IMG/VR virus record: IMGVR_UViG_3300037108_000025
Coordinates: 1 to 24,927 of that record
Origin: a virus
Reading direction: 5' to 3' (one strand)
Length of the DNA stretch: 24,927 bases
Shown here: positions 8,791 to 16,212 of the stretch, piece after piece
How the letters are laid out: every line of letters starts with the position of its first letter
Numbering within the stretch: position 1 is the stretch's first letter
Position numbers and translations under genes: made by a program
The notes under the pieces: model-generated
The model's input: only the letters and a program-made list of their open reading frames with translations
The model's database searches: none
What the model was told of the DNA's origin: nothing

Positions 8791-8877
8791 GTCACCTGAT
8801 GCAAGGGCAGCGCTCGCGCGCTGGCCCGGTGGTTTGTCCGAGCATCACTTGTGCTGCGGACCTCTTATTCAGGTGAC
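8791..8877 (-). promoter_or_regulatory. Long-range stem that could hide the capsid gene ribosome site
   Basis: In the minus-strand mRNA, GTCACCTGA (8877-8869) is perfectly complementary to TCAGGTGAC (8799-8791). The second copy contains the AGGTGA Shine-Dalgarno four bases before the ATG of the major capsid gene. The 69-base loop holds its own hairpin, CAGCGC/GCGCTG with loop GCGA in the mRNA (8808-8823), and a shorter one at 8908-8923 lies upstream. Pairing would block initiation until it was opened. Confidence 0.4.
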
Positions 8878-8931
8878 CCCAAAATCGCAGGATCTATGGA
8901 TTTCGCGCCGACATGGGCGTCGGTTGCCTTT

Positions 8932-8960
8932 AGTAGTTCACAGAATCGTTAGGACGTCAA
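8932..8960 (-). promoter_or_regulatory. Weak promoter candidate before the major capsid gene
   Basis: Minus strand: TTGACG (8960-8955), a 17-base spacer, then ACTACT (8937-8932). The -35 is good and the -10 is poor (three of six). It lies directly after the scaffold stop, in the only sizeable non-coding gap (174 bp) of the structural run, where an extra promoter for capsid protein would make sense. Confidence 0.3.
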
Positions 8961-8961
8961 C

Positions 8962-10119
8962 CTATTTCGCGGACCTGGCTTGAAATTGAGCTTCTACCGT
9001 TGCCCGGAGTCGCTTCTCCTTGTCGCGCAGGCTTTCGCGCTTGGCAGGTTCGATCTTGATGGCGTCACCGGCATCGGAGGTCACGGAGGGCGTGATGGTG
9101 CGAACCGCTGCCGCGGGTGGTGTTGGCTTCTTGTCGTCCTTGGGGTTGATCAGCTCTTCGAGCTTTTCAATGCGCTCCTTCTGGGCCTTGAGGGTTGCGC
9201 GGATGGAGCCTTCCGCCTTGTCGAGTAGCTCCTTGGCCGTGAGAATCTGGCCGGGCTTGTCCCTCAAGTGCTGCTGGTAGAAAGCGTCGAGCTGGCCTTG
9301 CGTAACCTTGTCCGACTTCAGGGCGGGATAGTCGCCGGCTTTGTATTCGATACGGACAGCACCATAGAACTCTTCCTTGGCCACAAGATTGTCGGCCTCC
9401 TGACGCTGCCTCGCGATTTCCTCGGCGGCCTTGCGTTCGTCCTCGGCGGCCTTCAAGCGTTCGGCGATCTTCTTTTCGACGTCGGCTTCCGTGAGGGTTG
9501 GCGGGGCGGTTCGCTTCGACATCTCATCGAGCAGGTCGACCACGAAGCCGGATTTTTCTAGTTCATCTGGCGTGTAGCCGGCTGCCTCAAGGATGGCGAG
9601 CTTGCTTCCCTTGGTCCGCGCCGCCTCCAACTTTCTCGCCAGCTCGATCTCTTTCGCGTGCGCTGTCTCGGCGGCCTTTGACTTGGCATCGGCGGCTAGC
9701 TCACGCTCCCGGAGTTTTCGGCGCTGAGCAGCCTCCGAACTCGCGGCGGAAAGTCGTGCTAGCCGCGCGGCGATCTCGTCTTGCTCTGATGTTTTCTTCT
9801 CGGTCTCGACGGGCTTGGCAAGTTCGACAGGCTTCGGCTCGACCTTTGCCAGTGCATCCCCAAGTGCGGTGGACGGTGCAGGGAGCGGAGCCGGTGCAGT
9901 GGGCGGAGTGGGTTTGGGAGATTGCACGGTTGTCGCGGGAGTCGCGCGGTTGACCTTGTGCTTTTCATTGTAGCGCTGCTCGACGAATGCCTTGAGATCG
10001 ATCTTTCCTGGCGCTTCTGGATGCGCCGGCAGGGCCGTGCCTGGGACGGTAGCGGCCTCAGTTGTCGGGGCGGAAACGACGGGAGTGGGAACGGCTGCGG
10101 CGGTTACTTGGTCTGACAT
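8962..10119 (-). CDS. Scaffolding protein
   Basis: 385 aa. The N-terminal 100 residues are Pro/Ala/Thr-rich and probably disordered. Residues about 105-190 and 215-320 are highly charged, Ala-rich predicted helix or coiled coil (KTSEQDEIAARLARLSAASSEAAQRRKLRERELAAD and similar). The C-terminus is a short basic helix (RESLRDKEKRLRATVEAQFQARSAK), the kind of tail with which scaffolds bind coat protein. It sits between portal and coat genes, which is diagnostic for scaffolds. It would guide procapsid assembly and then leave. A GAGGAA ribosome site precedes the ATG, and the gene overlaps the 56-aa gene upstream by 16 bp. Confidence 0.8.
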   Translation of the reverse strand: MSDQVTAAAVPTPVVSAPTTEAATVPGTALPAHPEAPGKIDLKAFVEQRYNEKHKVNRATPATTVQSPKPTPPTAPAPLPAPSTALGDALAKVEPKPVELAKPVETEKKTSEQDEIAARLARLSAASSEAAQRRKLRERELAADAKSKAAETAHAKEIELARKLEAARTKGSKLAILEAAGYTPDELEKSGFVVDLLDEMSKRTAPPTLTEADVEKKIAERLKAAEDERKAAEEIARQRQEADNLVAKEEFYGAVRIEYKAGDYPALKSDKVTQGQLDAFYQQHLRDKPGQILTAKELLDKAEGSIRATLKAQKERIEKLEELINPKDDKKPTPPAAAVRTITPSVTSDAGDAIKIEPAKRESLRDKEKRLRATVEAQFQARSAK

Positions 10120-10274
10120 GTTTCCTCACGTGTGCGGGTTTGCTTTCGCGATTCTTTGAGCATGCGCAGCGACGCCGCGCGGATGGTTTTGCTATTGGGA
10201 TAGCTGACGACTTCTCCTCGAAGTGCCGCGCGGATTACCCGCTCGCACACCTTCTTGGAGATTCTTCGCTTCAC
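10104..10274 (-). CDS. Small basic protein between portal and scaffold
   Basis: 56 aa, starting MKRRISKKVCERVIRAALRG from a GTG that overlaps the portal TGA as GTGA. It ends inside the first codons of the scaffold gene. It is Arg/Lys-rich and helical with no recognised domain. Tiny genes in this slot are common in podoviruses, and one or more overlaps on each side argue for translation. The longer reading frame that runs upstream through the portal gene is only its shadow. Function unknown. Confidence 0.6.
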   Translation of the reverse strand: MKRRISKKVCERVIRAALRGEVVSYPNSKTIRAASLRMLKESRKQTRTREETCQTK

Positions 10275-12130
10275 GATGGCGGGCCCTGCATGCCGGGGGC
10301 TTGAATGGAGCCTGGGTTGAGACCTGGCGCGCTTTGCACGGGCTGGATGGGCGGCAACGGCGGGGCCTCTTTCCTCTGCGCCGCCTTCATGAGCTTGCGC
10401 AAGCATTCGAGTTGCTCCGGTGTGTGGTTCTTGTTGACGAGCGCCCGGCAGTACATCTGCGCGCCGATCTGCTTGATGTAGTTCAGGCAGTCCGGACCCA
10501 TCAATCCCGTCGGCGGGGTATAGTCTCCATTGAGTGCGTCTTCCACCATGCGCGTGGCAAGGTCGAGCGGTGCCGTCAGTCGGTCGAACAGTGCCGCGCA
10601 ATCGGGGAGGTCGTCGGCGAGGCCTTTGGCCAACGTCATCGCATCGGCCAAGCCGATCCCTTGGAGGTCGACGAGCTGCTGGATCTTCGCGGAGACTGTT
10701 CCAGTCAGTCCGCTGGTGATCGTGAATTCGATCTTGTATTTGTTCTTCCGCATATCGACATCAGACCACTTGATTTCCTCCAAGAAGTCCTTGCCGGGCG
10801 CTCGCATCAGGACGGAATTCCCAGCGAACGCGTCCGCGCTGATTCCCACCATGGCTCGGGCCACGTCGACCCACGCGGACTTCCAGCGTTCGGATGGGTC
10901 TTGCAGTCGGTCGTCGGCGAATCCGGCATAGTCGCGGATGGCTTGGCCGCTCGTGATTCCCTGGGGCATCTGAGCTGCGGACATGGAGCGAGATACGCCC
11001 ATCTCATTGAACGCGCCGTCTTCGATTTCGTGGAACATGTCGAAAACCTGCGACGGAACAGGATTTGGAACCTCCAGCGTAGGAGGCTGCGTTCCCGACC
11101 ACTTGACATCCTGCCAAGGAATGTCTCCGTTGTCCTCGCATATGGTGTCCACACGCATGAGTCTGCGGGGCAGAGCCCCAAGTAATGAGTCGTGCATAGT
11201 GCGCAGGAGTTGATTCCTCCAGCGGTGATAGGGCGCCAGAATTCGCCCTGCCGCCACACCACCCGCCCCGGTGAACTCGGGGAAGAATCGAATCAGCACC
11301 ACTTGATGAAATGGGTGTGTGTACTTCTCGTTTTCCAGCACGACCTTGTCCGCGGCCATCGTGTAATGACCCGGAATGCTTTCACCTTGTTGGATCTTCC
11401 AACCCTCATCGACGCGCACGGTGTCGCAGGTGTTGTTGGTCGTCGGCTCGATTCCCGCGATGGCCGGACGCCGCCACTTTGGCAGCCTGCCGATTGCGTC
11501 CGCCTTTTTGGGGTAAAGGTCTTGGATCTTCTCGCGCGGGACCGCCGAGCGCACGAACATGTGAACGGGGCGCTCTCCTTCCTCGAATGGGAAGAACACT
11601 CCAAGCGGGTCCAAGCGGTCAAACCTAATCGAATCGTTCAGCGTATCGAACGCCACCTTCCCCGCCCCGAACCCGCGCATGGAACATGCGTCCACGGCCA
11701 TTCGTTGAAGCACATCGCGCGTGTTCAGCTCTTTGTTCAGGCTGTCCACGTACCGAGTAAGTTTCGTGGCCTGGTTCTGTAGCTTGTTGTCTCCGCCGAC
11801 AGTGATGATCTTCGCGGCGAGTTGTCGACATACCCGTGCTGTCATGGCGTCGATCACTTCGCGGGTGACGTTGAACCCGAACTCAGATAGCACCCTGTTC
11901 GTGGTTCTCTGGAGCGCGCGGGTGTCGGTGTAGTTTGTATCCGGTACAATCTCGGCGGCGAGAGGCCGATTCCAATACTGCCGCCCCAGACAGCGAGCAA
12001 GCACCAGCTCGGTCGCGTGCGTCTGCTGGACCTGGTCGACCACCTGATGGAGTCGCTCCGGTTCTTTCGTCCACGAAATAGAGCCCGTGAAGTCGTTCTT
12101 TTCTCCTCGTTGCCTGCTGAGCTTGCCCAT
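10271..12130 (-). CDS. Portal protein
   Basis: 619 aa. The order TerL, small gene, portal, small gene, scaffold, coat, together with size and character, identifies it. It opens with long helices (LHQVVDQVQQTHATELVLARCLGRQYWN) and has the wing and stem-like helical middle (VTREVIDAMTARVCRQLAAKI). It contains aromatic beta segments such as RFDRLDPLGVFFPFEEGERPVHMFVRSAVPREKIQDLYP, usual in podovirus portals. The C-terminus is helical, then Pro/Gly-rich (PPIQPVQSAPGLNPGSIQAPG). It forms the dodecameric ring at the capsid vertex through which DNA enters and leaves. The length lies between T7 gp8 (536 aa) and P22 gp1 (725 aa). Confidence 0.85.
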   Translation of the reverse strand: MGKLSRQRGEKNDFTGSISWTKEPERLHQVVDQVQQTHATELVLARCLGRQYWNRPLAAEIVPDTNYTDTRALQRTTNRVLSEFGFNVTREVIDAMTARVCRQLAAKIITVGGDNKLQNQATKLTRYVDSLNKELNTRDVLQRMAVDACSMRGFGAGKVAFDTLNDSIRFDRLDPLGVFFPFEEGERPVHMFVRSAVPREKIQDLYPKKADAIGRLPKWRRPAIAGIEPTTNNTCDTVRVDEGWKIQQGESIPGHYTMAADKVVLENEKYTHPFHQVVLIRFFPEFTGAGGVAAGRILAPYHRWRNQLLRTMHDSLLGALPRRLMRVDTICEDNGDIPWQDVKWSGTQPPTLEVPNPVPSQVFDMFHEIEDGAFNEMGVSRSMSAAQMPQGITSGQAIRDYAGFADDRLQDPSERWKSAWVDVARAMVGISADAFAGNSVLMRAPGKDFLEEIKWSDVDMRKNKYKIEFTITSGLTGTVSAKIQQLVDLQGIGLADAMTLAKGLADDLPDCAALFDRLTAPLDLATRMVEDALNGDYTPPTGLMGPDCLNYIKQIGAQMYCRALVNKNHTPEQLECLRKLMKAAQRKEAPPLPPIQPVQSAPGLNPGSIQAPGMQGPPS

Positions 12131-12133
12131 CGC

Positions 12134-12346
12134 TTATACCTTTCCTAGGTCCACGTCGACGCGGTCACCTGTCTGGTTGTCCTTGGTCTTAACCGCGTCG
12201 CGCTTCGTGAGATGCATCTCAAGCATGCCGTCTTTGTAGTAGGTCGCTCCGTGCTGCGTGAGCAAGGCTATGCGCGCCTTCAGGTCCGCAAGGGGAGTGA
12301 TCCGCCCCGTTTCACTTTCTCTCTCTATCTTAGTTCGATTTGCCAT
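12134..12346 (-). CDS. Small hypothetical protein between terminase and portal
   Basis: 70 aa, charged, with no recognised domain: ADLKARIALLTQHGATYYKDGMLEMHLTKRDAV suggests one helix followed by two strands. Its ATG lies inside the last codons of TerL (22-bp overlap) and its TAA is three bases before the portal ATG. The tight packing supports a real gene co-translated with TerL and portal. Confidence 0.6.
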   Translation of the reverse strand: MANRTKIERESETGRITPLADLKARIALLTQHGATYYKDGMLEMHLTKRDAVKTKDNQTGDRVDVDLGKV

Positions 12347-13809
12347 GGTCGTCTCGCGTCCTTCTCTTGTTGGAGGAAGCGCGCAATACGTAGGCGCTCC
12401 AGTTCTGCGTCGATGCTCTTCGGTTTCGGTTTCTCTTTAGAAAGCCAGTTGTAAGCACCGTGAAAAGCGTATCGAGTAGCCGGCATGACGTCCGAGTGGT
12501 ATGTCTCGGGATTGGTGCAAATCTTCGCATCCCTGGCGATGAGTCCAAGCGGATTTACCCTAAGCCTTCCGCTGCGGAATTCATCGTTAAGCATGCGTTC
12601 GCTCACCTCTACGCTTGTGGGCTTTGGGGTGAAATCCAGACCCATGAGTCGCGGCTTGAGCCATTCGAGCATCTTGACCGCGCCTGCTCCGCCTGTGTCC
12701 GCACAAATGGCCTGCATGGGTTGCCAGCGTTTGAACGTCTCCAGCACACGCCGACAAAATGCTTCCGAGTCTTGGCGATCTTCCCAGCTCTCGCGCTCCC
12801 AGATGGCGTGAGTTCCATCGTCAATGCGCCATCCGAGCACCACGCAAGCGTCCTTGTCGTTCCCTTCGCGTGCTCCGCCGATGTCGATTCCCATGGCAAA
12901 GCGCCACGTGGTAAGCGGAATCCCCCGCGCGTCGGTGAGGAATGGAACGCCTGTCACCGGCCAATCGTTGCGCCCCTTGGCGTATGCGTATAGGAGCTTG
13001 CTCGGGTCGGTGACTTGGCGGCCGAAGATTTCCCTTTGAATCAGATAATCATTGCGTTCCGGCTTCGCGAAGTCGATCTCGTATCCGCGAATTTTCATTG
13101 TGTTGACGATCTCGTCTCGGTCGATGAACGGATTGTCCAGCAACGTCCACGCAGGCAAACCGGGAGCGGCCCCGAGTCGATCCCATTGGTCGCCCATGAC
13201 AGCCTCGTACCAGAGGCCCGCCTCTACGTCAGCTGGAGTTCCTTCCAGGGTGAGCGAGCCTCCACGGTCGATCAGTGTCGGGAGAATCGTCTTGTCAACG
13301 AGTCGGCGAAGCATCTCGTCGTCGAATTCTTGGCACTCGATCAGCACGATGTCGTTCCACAGGAATCCTAGCTTCTTGCCCACCTCGTTTTTGTCGTCGC
13401 AGCCAACGACTTGGACGAAACTGCCGTTTCCGAAGGTGATGTTTAGTTCTGTTGAGTCGTGGTGCGCCTCTGGGATGTGGTGCGACTCCATGATCTCCCG
13501 GATGCCGGGATTCCTCGGATCGCCAGTTTCGTAGACCTGTTGTTTTCCTAGAATGCGGGTGTGGTGGATGATGAGCGTGCGCCATCCGGGCCGCTCCGAA
13601 CTGCGCTTGACGGTGCGGAGCCTGACCCCGTATGTCTTGGCGGCACGGCGACTGCACATGAGGCAGATGGCGCGCGATTCGGCTTGGATGAATTGCCACT
13701 GCGCCGGAAACGAGTCGGCTTCGGTAATCGGTATCCACGTGGCGCCTGTCTGCCTCGCTGCGACCGCTGCGAGCTGCTCAAGGGCGAAGCTGGAGGCGCG
13801 ATTGCTCAT
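12325..13809 (-). CDS. terL: Terminase large subunit (packaging ATPase-nuclease)
   Basis: 494 aa. The N-terminal ATPase has a P-loop-like CSRRAAKTYG (52-61), a Walker B-like IVLIECQEF (154-162), and the coupling motif GTPADVEAGLWYEA (190-203). The C-terminal RNase H-fold nuclease shows three acidic sites: MGIDIGG (D309), ICADTGG (D371) and HSDVMPATRYA (D440). It docks on the portal, pumps DNA into procapsids and cuts the concatemer. The start is ATG in an ATGA overlap with the 80-aa gene. Odd points: the P-loop has Ala where Gly usually precedes Lys-Thr, and the usual Asp before the catalytic Glu in Walker B is Ile157. The length is normal. Confidence 0.92.
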   Translation of the reverse strand: MSNRASSFALEQLAAVAARQTGATWIPITEADSFPAQWQFIQAESRAICLMCSRRAAKTYGVRLRTVKRSSERPGWRTLIIHHTRILGKQQVYETGDPRNPGIREIMESHHIPEAHHDSTELNITFGNGSFVQVVGCDDKNEVGKKLGFLWNDIVLIECQEFDDEMLRRLVDKTILPTLIDRGGSLTLEGTPADVEAGLWYEAVMGDQWDRLGAAPGLPAWTLLDNPFIDRDEIVNTMKIRGYEIDFAKPERNDYLIQREIFGRQVTDPSKLLYAYAKGRNDWPVTGVPFLTDARGIPLTTWRFAMGIDIGGAREGNDKDACVVLGWRIDDGTHAIWERESWEDRQDSEAFCRRVLETFKRWQPMQAICADTGGAGAVKMLEWLKPRLMGLDFTPKPTSVEVSERMLNDEFRSGRLRVNPLGLIARDAKICTNPETYHSDVMPATRYAFHGAYNWLSKEKPKPKSIDAELERLRIARFLQQEKDARRPWQIELR

Positions 13810-14048
13810 GACGGCGCGCCTTCTCTGTCCTTGCTGCCAAGTGCTACGCGCGGATTAAACAACGCCGTTTCGAGCACTTTCCGCACCCGCACAAACCACA
13901 AGCCAGGCGATTCGCCGGGAAGCAATGGCACGCGCCCACTGCCAAGCATAATCGAAAGTCGTTCGCGCTCCCCGTGGCTCAAGGGGGAGCCATTGGACCA
14001 CTGGCAACCCCTCCAGGTTTTGACCGGGATGCGAAGGCGCGGCTTCAC
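13806..14048 (-). CDS. Small hypothetical protein before TerL
   Basis: 80 aa from a GTG start that overlaps the preceding TGA (GTGA) and ends in an ATGA overlap with terL. It is basic: [34 protein letters not shown], then LPGESPGLWFVRVRKVLETALFNP. No domain is recognised. Coupling on both sides supports expression with TerL and a packaging-related role is possible, but nothing in the sequence shows it. Confidence 0.6.
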   Translation of the reverse strand: MKPRLRIPVKTWRGCQWSNGSPLSHGERERLSIMLGSGRVPLLPGESPGLWFVRVRKVLETALFNPRVALGSKDREGAPS

Positions 14049-14206
14049 TGTGGATCCTCTTTACACCGCTTGCACCACGTCGCTTCTGCCGGCTCTCGCT
14101 TCATGCTCCCACCACATCCGCGGCACTTGCGCCCAAACGCGGCCTCGTGGCCTGCCTTGTACAACTTCGTGACGGGCTTCGAGCGTATCGTGTTGCTCGT
14201 ACTCAT
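14045..14206 (-). CDS. Small zinc-ribbon protein
   Basis: 53 aa, starting [10 protein letters not shown]. It has two CxxC knuckles, C28-R-G-C31 and C45-K-R-C48, thirteen residues apart, which is the pattern of a zinc ribbon. The N-terminus is basic. The ATG overlaps the preceding gene as ATGA and the TGA overlaps the next as GTGA. It may bind DNA or a partner in the packaging complex; small zinc proteins beside terminase genes are known, but the role here is inference. Confidence 0.65.
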   Translation of the reverse strand: MSTSNTIRSKPVTKLYKAGHEAAFGRKCRGCGGSMKREPAEATWCKRCKEDPQ

Positions 14207-14334
14207 TTGCTCTTGGCCTTCCGCTGAATGTCGTATGCAATGGCAACGGCCTGCTTGACGGGGCGCCCCGCTTTGACTTCGGTGGCGATGTTCTTGAGCC
14301 TCGCCAGCTTCTTGCTCGACTGGATGAGCGGCAT
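14203..14334 (-). CDS. DUF6496-like small phage protein
   Basis: 43 aa: [16 protein letters not shown], then [27 protein letters not shown]. The pattern of an N-terminal MPL, an E(M/V)KAG(K/R)PxKQAVAIA core and a basic tail is one I recognise from many phage genomes, annotated as DUF6496 or hypothetical. Molecular role unknown. It begins with a TGATG overlap after the 116-aa gene and ends in ATGA with the zinc ribbon, so it is clearly part of this operon even though it is very short. Confidence 0.7.
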   Translation of the reverse strand: MPLIQSSKKLARLKNIATEVKAGRPVKQAVAIAYDIQRKAKSK

Positions 14335-14684
14335 CACTTCATCTTCTGCTGCCCCTGCTGCTGTGGCGGGTTATCGTCGTCACCCAGGATCATGGCATTT
14401 CCGATGCCAATCGCGCACCAATCTGCCGACGGGTCTTTCCCTCCAGCGCTGCGGTTCCACGACCGACTGGCATCTGTCGGGTTATCCTTGTGTCGCCCTT
14501 TGCGGATGATGATCGCCCCGCTTCGCGGTTCGTATTCGAGCGAGTGCACCACGGCCTGACCATCGACTGGATCTTTCACCACATCGCCGGGAGACAGGCT
14601 CCCGATACGCCCCATACCGGGAAGAACTCGCGGCTGCATGGCCGCCCCGTCAAACTGCATGAATCGAACGAGCTTGATCTTCAT
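14334..14684 (-). CDS. Hypothetical protein, 116 aa
   Basis: Starts [20 protein letters not shown] at 14684. This start has a strong AAGGAG ribosome site eight bases upstream and is preferred over in-frame upstream codons that lie inside the GNAT gene. The N-terminal half looks like a small beta barrel ([36 protein letters not shown]) and the C-terminus is Gln/Asp-rich. No family recognised. Its start overlaps the end of the acetyltransferase gene by 35 bp. Confidence 0.6.
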   Translation of the reverse strand: MKIKLVRFMQFDGAAMQPRVLPGMGRIGSLSPGDVVKDPVDGQAVVHSLEYEPRSGAIIIRKGRHKDNPTDASRSWNRSAGGKDPSADWCAIGIGNAMILGDDDNPPQQQGQQKMK

Positions 14685-15144
14685 TCTTGGATCTCCTTGG
14701 GGATTTTCGTTGTATGCGTTTGCATGTTTCCCATGCCCACAACAGAGGGTAGGAACACTCGGAGCGAATCCGCTCCGCATGCGAGGTCCAATAGACAAGA
14801 GGCATCGGGACAGATTCTACGAGGGCTGTCGTCAGTTGGCTCCCGATGCCCCAGCGCCGAAATGCCGAGCGTACATAGGTGAAGACGATTTCGCCGTCGC
14901 GTGCTATGGCCCATCCAACGATCCGATCCGCGTCTGTCCCCAGCGTGGCCGACATGCAACTGGCGATACCACTGCGAAGGCATCGAGCAAGCTCCTCTAC
15001 ATGCGGGCGAACGTCCGCGTGATTGAGAGACTCTAGCGCGATCCGGTCCTCCAGGATGTGCCGGCGGAACGAGTCGAGAACGAACGCATGATCGGCCGCC
15101 ACCATCGGGCGCAGGGCGATGGCGTCCCGAATGTTGGCGTTCAT
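14650..15144 (-). CDS. GNAT-family acetyltransferase
   Basis: 164 aa. It opens with the typical IALRPMVAADHAFVLDSFRRH strand-helix pair, then DRIVGWAIARDGEIVFTYVRSAFRRWGIGSQL, where R96-R-W-G-I-G101 is the acetyl-CoA pyrophosphate-binding motif. The ATG at 15144 overlaps the TerS stop as ATGA; an ATG 12 bases earlier is possible. Such GNATs occur in a number of phage packaging modules. Their acceptor is mostly unknown and could be host or virion protein, or a small molecule. The C-terminus is basic ([15 protein letters not shown]). Confidence 0.7.
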   Translation of the reverse strand: MNANIRDAIALRPMVAADHAFVLDSFRRHILEDRIALESLNHADVRPHVEELARCLRSGIASCMSATLGTDADRIVGWAIARDGEIVFTYVRSAFRRWGIGSQLTTALVESVPMPLVYWTSHAERIRSECSYPLLWAWETCKRIQRKSPRRSKNEDQARSIHAV

Positions 15145-15722
15145 GGTTGCGGCCATTCCTGGTCCGGGGCTGTCTCCGGTTCTGGTGTTTCGTCTGCTGG
15201 CTCAGCCGTTGCCTCGATGGCCAGCGCAGACTCCTCGCGCGCTTCGATCTCATCTTTGGCAATCTTGAGATACGACTCCGAGTCTCCGGTGCAGTCGCGA
15301 AAAAACGCGGCCAGTTCTTTGGGAGTCATCGAGTACACCCTTGAGCCGAGCACCTTCAGCGCAAGCTCGGCGGCGTCGTGGGCGACTTTGCGCATGTGCT
15401 CGGCTAGCGCCAACGACCGCACGTCCTCGGATTCGGGTGGTTTCCCCTCCGCATAGGCATAGATCAGCTTGGCCGCCTCCACACTGTCGCGGGCCGAAGC
15501 CACGCGCAAAAGTTCCCCTTCAGAGTCTTTCCCGATCACCCGGACTTCCCATCTCGTGGCCACCTCGATCAGGTGCTCCAAGATTCTTGCGCGCTCATCC
15601 TTGCCGTCTTTCCCGATCTGATCTAGGCGATTTTTCATCCATGCGAGAGAGCGCTTGCCCGACGGATTCCCCGAAACGCCGGGCTTAAATCGCGTCGCTA
15701 TGCTCGGATTTGGATTTCCCAT
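15141..15722 (-). CDS. Terminase small subunit-like protein (DUF5681-type N-terminus)
   Basis: 193 aa. Residues 11-24, RFKPGVSGNPSGKR, match the signature N-terminus of DUF5681 proteins, which in phages lie just before the large terminase and are commonly taken as small subunits. A helical middle (about 25-150) is followed by an acidic Pro/Glu tail (EATAEPADETPEPETAPDQE). It is the first gene of the structural run. I chose ATG 15722 over a TTG at 15782 because the family motif follows directly and the predicted transcript begins downstream of 15782. TerS would recognise the packaging site; that role is inferred from position. Confidence 0.6.
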   Translation of the reverse strand: MGNPNPSIATRFKPGVSGNPSGKRSLAWMKNRLDQIGKDGKDERARILEHLIEVATRWEVRVIGKDSEGELLRVASARDSVEAAKLIYAYAEGKPPESEDVRSLALAEHMRKVAHDAAELALKVLGSRVYSMTPKELAAFFRDCTGDSESYLKIAKDEIEAREESALAIEATAEPADETPEPETAPDQEWPQP

Positions 15723-15750
15723 TTCCTGCTGATTCCTGCTGATTCCTGCT
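15721..15750 (-). repeat. Three tandem 10-bp repeats in the TerS leader
   Basis: On the plus strand ATTTCCTGCT, GATTCCTGCT and GATTCCTGCT follow one another exactly. In the minus transcript each copy gives AGCAGGA, so the leader has three ribosome-site-like AGGA motifs, the last ending two bases before the ATG. They may be a protein-binding (possibly TerS/pac) site or a translation tuning element. Confidence 0.7.
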
Positions 15751-15760
15751 CTCCCCTGCA

Positions 15761-15789
15761 ATAGGATACCAACCCGCTCCAAAAGTCAA
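15761..15789 (-). promoter_or_regulatory. Promoter for the structural gene run
   Basis: Minus strand: TTGACT (15789-15784) is a near-consensus -35. The -10 may be TATCCT (15768-15763, 15-base spacer) or TCCTAT (15766-15761, 17-base spacer). It lies 40-60 bases before the TerS ATG with no gene between, and it is the natural start for transcription of the left arm. Confidence 0.45.
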
Positions 15790-16175
15790 GCCCCGCGCGC
15801 TCTGCCTGCACGTTTCGTGTCAATTGCTCAATACGTGGGCGCGCGACGCGCGCATCCAAAAGGCGAAGGCCACCCGTCCCTCCGGATTCCCGGAATCACC
15901 AAAGCGAATATGACGTCCTTGAGCGTGGTGGGGTCTGGCGTCTGCGTTTGTTACCCGAGGTCCAGTGGCCGATCCTATGTCAGGTGCTGACCTGCCCTAT
16001 GGGCTTGCGTCTTCTCGCGTGCCCATGCTCCTCCCAGCGCGCTCCTTGGAGTGATTTGGGCGTACCATCGGCACGGTCTTTTCCCGTGGTTGGTGCCCGT
16101 GAGTTCATGGCCGATGATGGTACGCGATCTCTCCTCCGTGTTCAACATTCAGCATCGAAGTCGGGCAGGCTCGTC
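15790..16175. other. Divergent control region, non-coding, with several palindromes
   Basis: No credible gene lies on either strand. Palindromes seen: GCGCGCG-A-CGCGCGC (15839-15853); GATTCC-C-GGAATC (15885-15897); CAGGT-GCTG-ACCTG (15981-15994); and a perfect 10-bp inverted pair GCGTACCATC (16060-16069) / GATGGTACGC (16116-16125), with a CACGG/CCGTG hairpin (16072-16088) between its arms. The region separates oppositely transcribed arms, so operators, a replication origin or a packaging site could all be here. Confidence 0.6.
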
Positions 16176-16204
16176 TTGTCGATCAAATGCTTTTGATGTA
16201 CACT
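16176..16204 (+). promoter_or_regulatory. Rightward promoter with palindromic operator in its spacer
   Basis: TTGTCG (16176-16181), a 17-base spacer and TACACT (16199-16204) give a plausible sigma70-type promoter. The spacer is almost filled by the palindrome ATCAAA-TGCT-TTTGAT (16182-16197). A protein bound there would exclude RNA polymerase. The start codon of the next gene is only nine bases after the -10 and there is no ribosome site, so the transcript may be leaderless. Confidence 0.5.
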
Positions 16205-16212
16205 CCTCGATC

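Noticed and set aside
10101-10130. Other CACGTG hexamers (for example near 10128, 2575, 4436, 12905, 19293) as more parS-like sites
   Set aside because: They lack extended symmetry; the hexamer alone is frequent in GC-rich DNA.
10223-11185. 320-codon plus-strand frame opposite the portal gene
   Set aside because: Shadow of a clear portal gene; no domain and the wrong strand for this run.
14061-14246. 61-codon minus-strand frame starting [10 protein letters not shown]
   Set aside because: It overlaps the zinc-ribbon and DUF6496-like genes in another frame, and those two have stop-start coupling and recognisable motifs.
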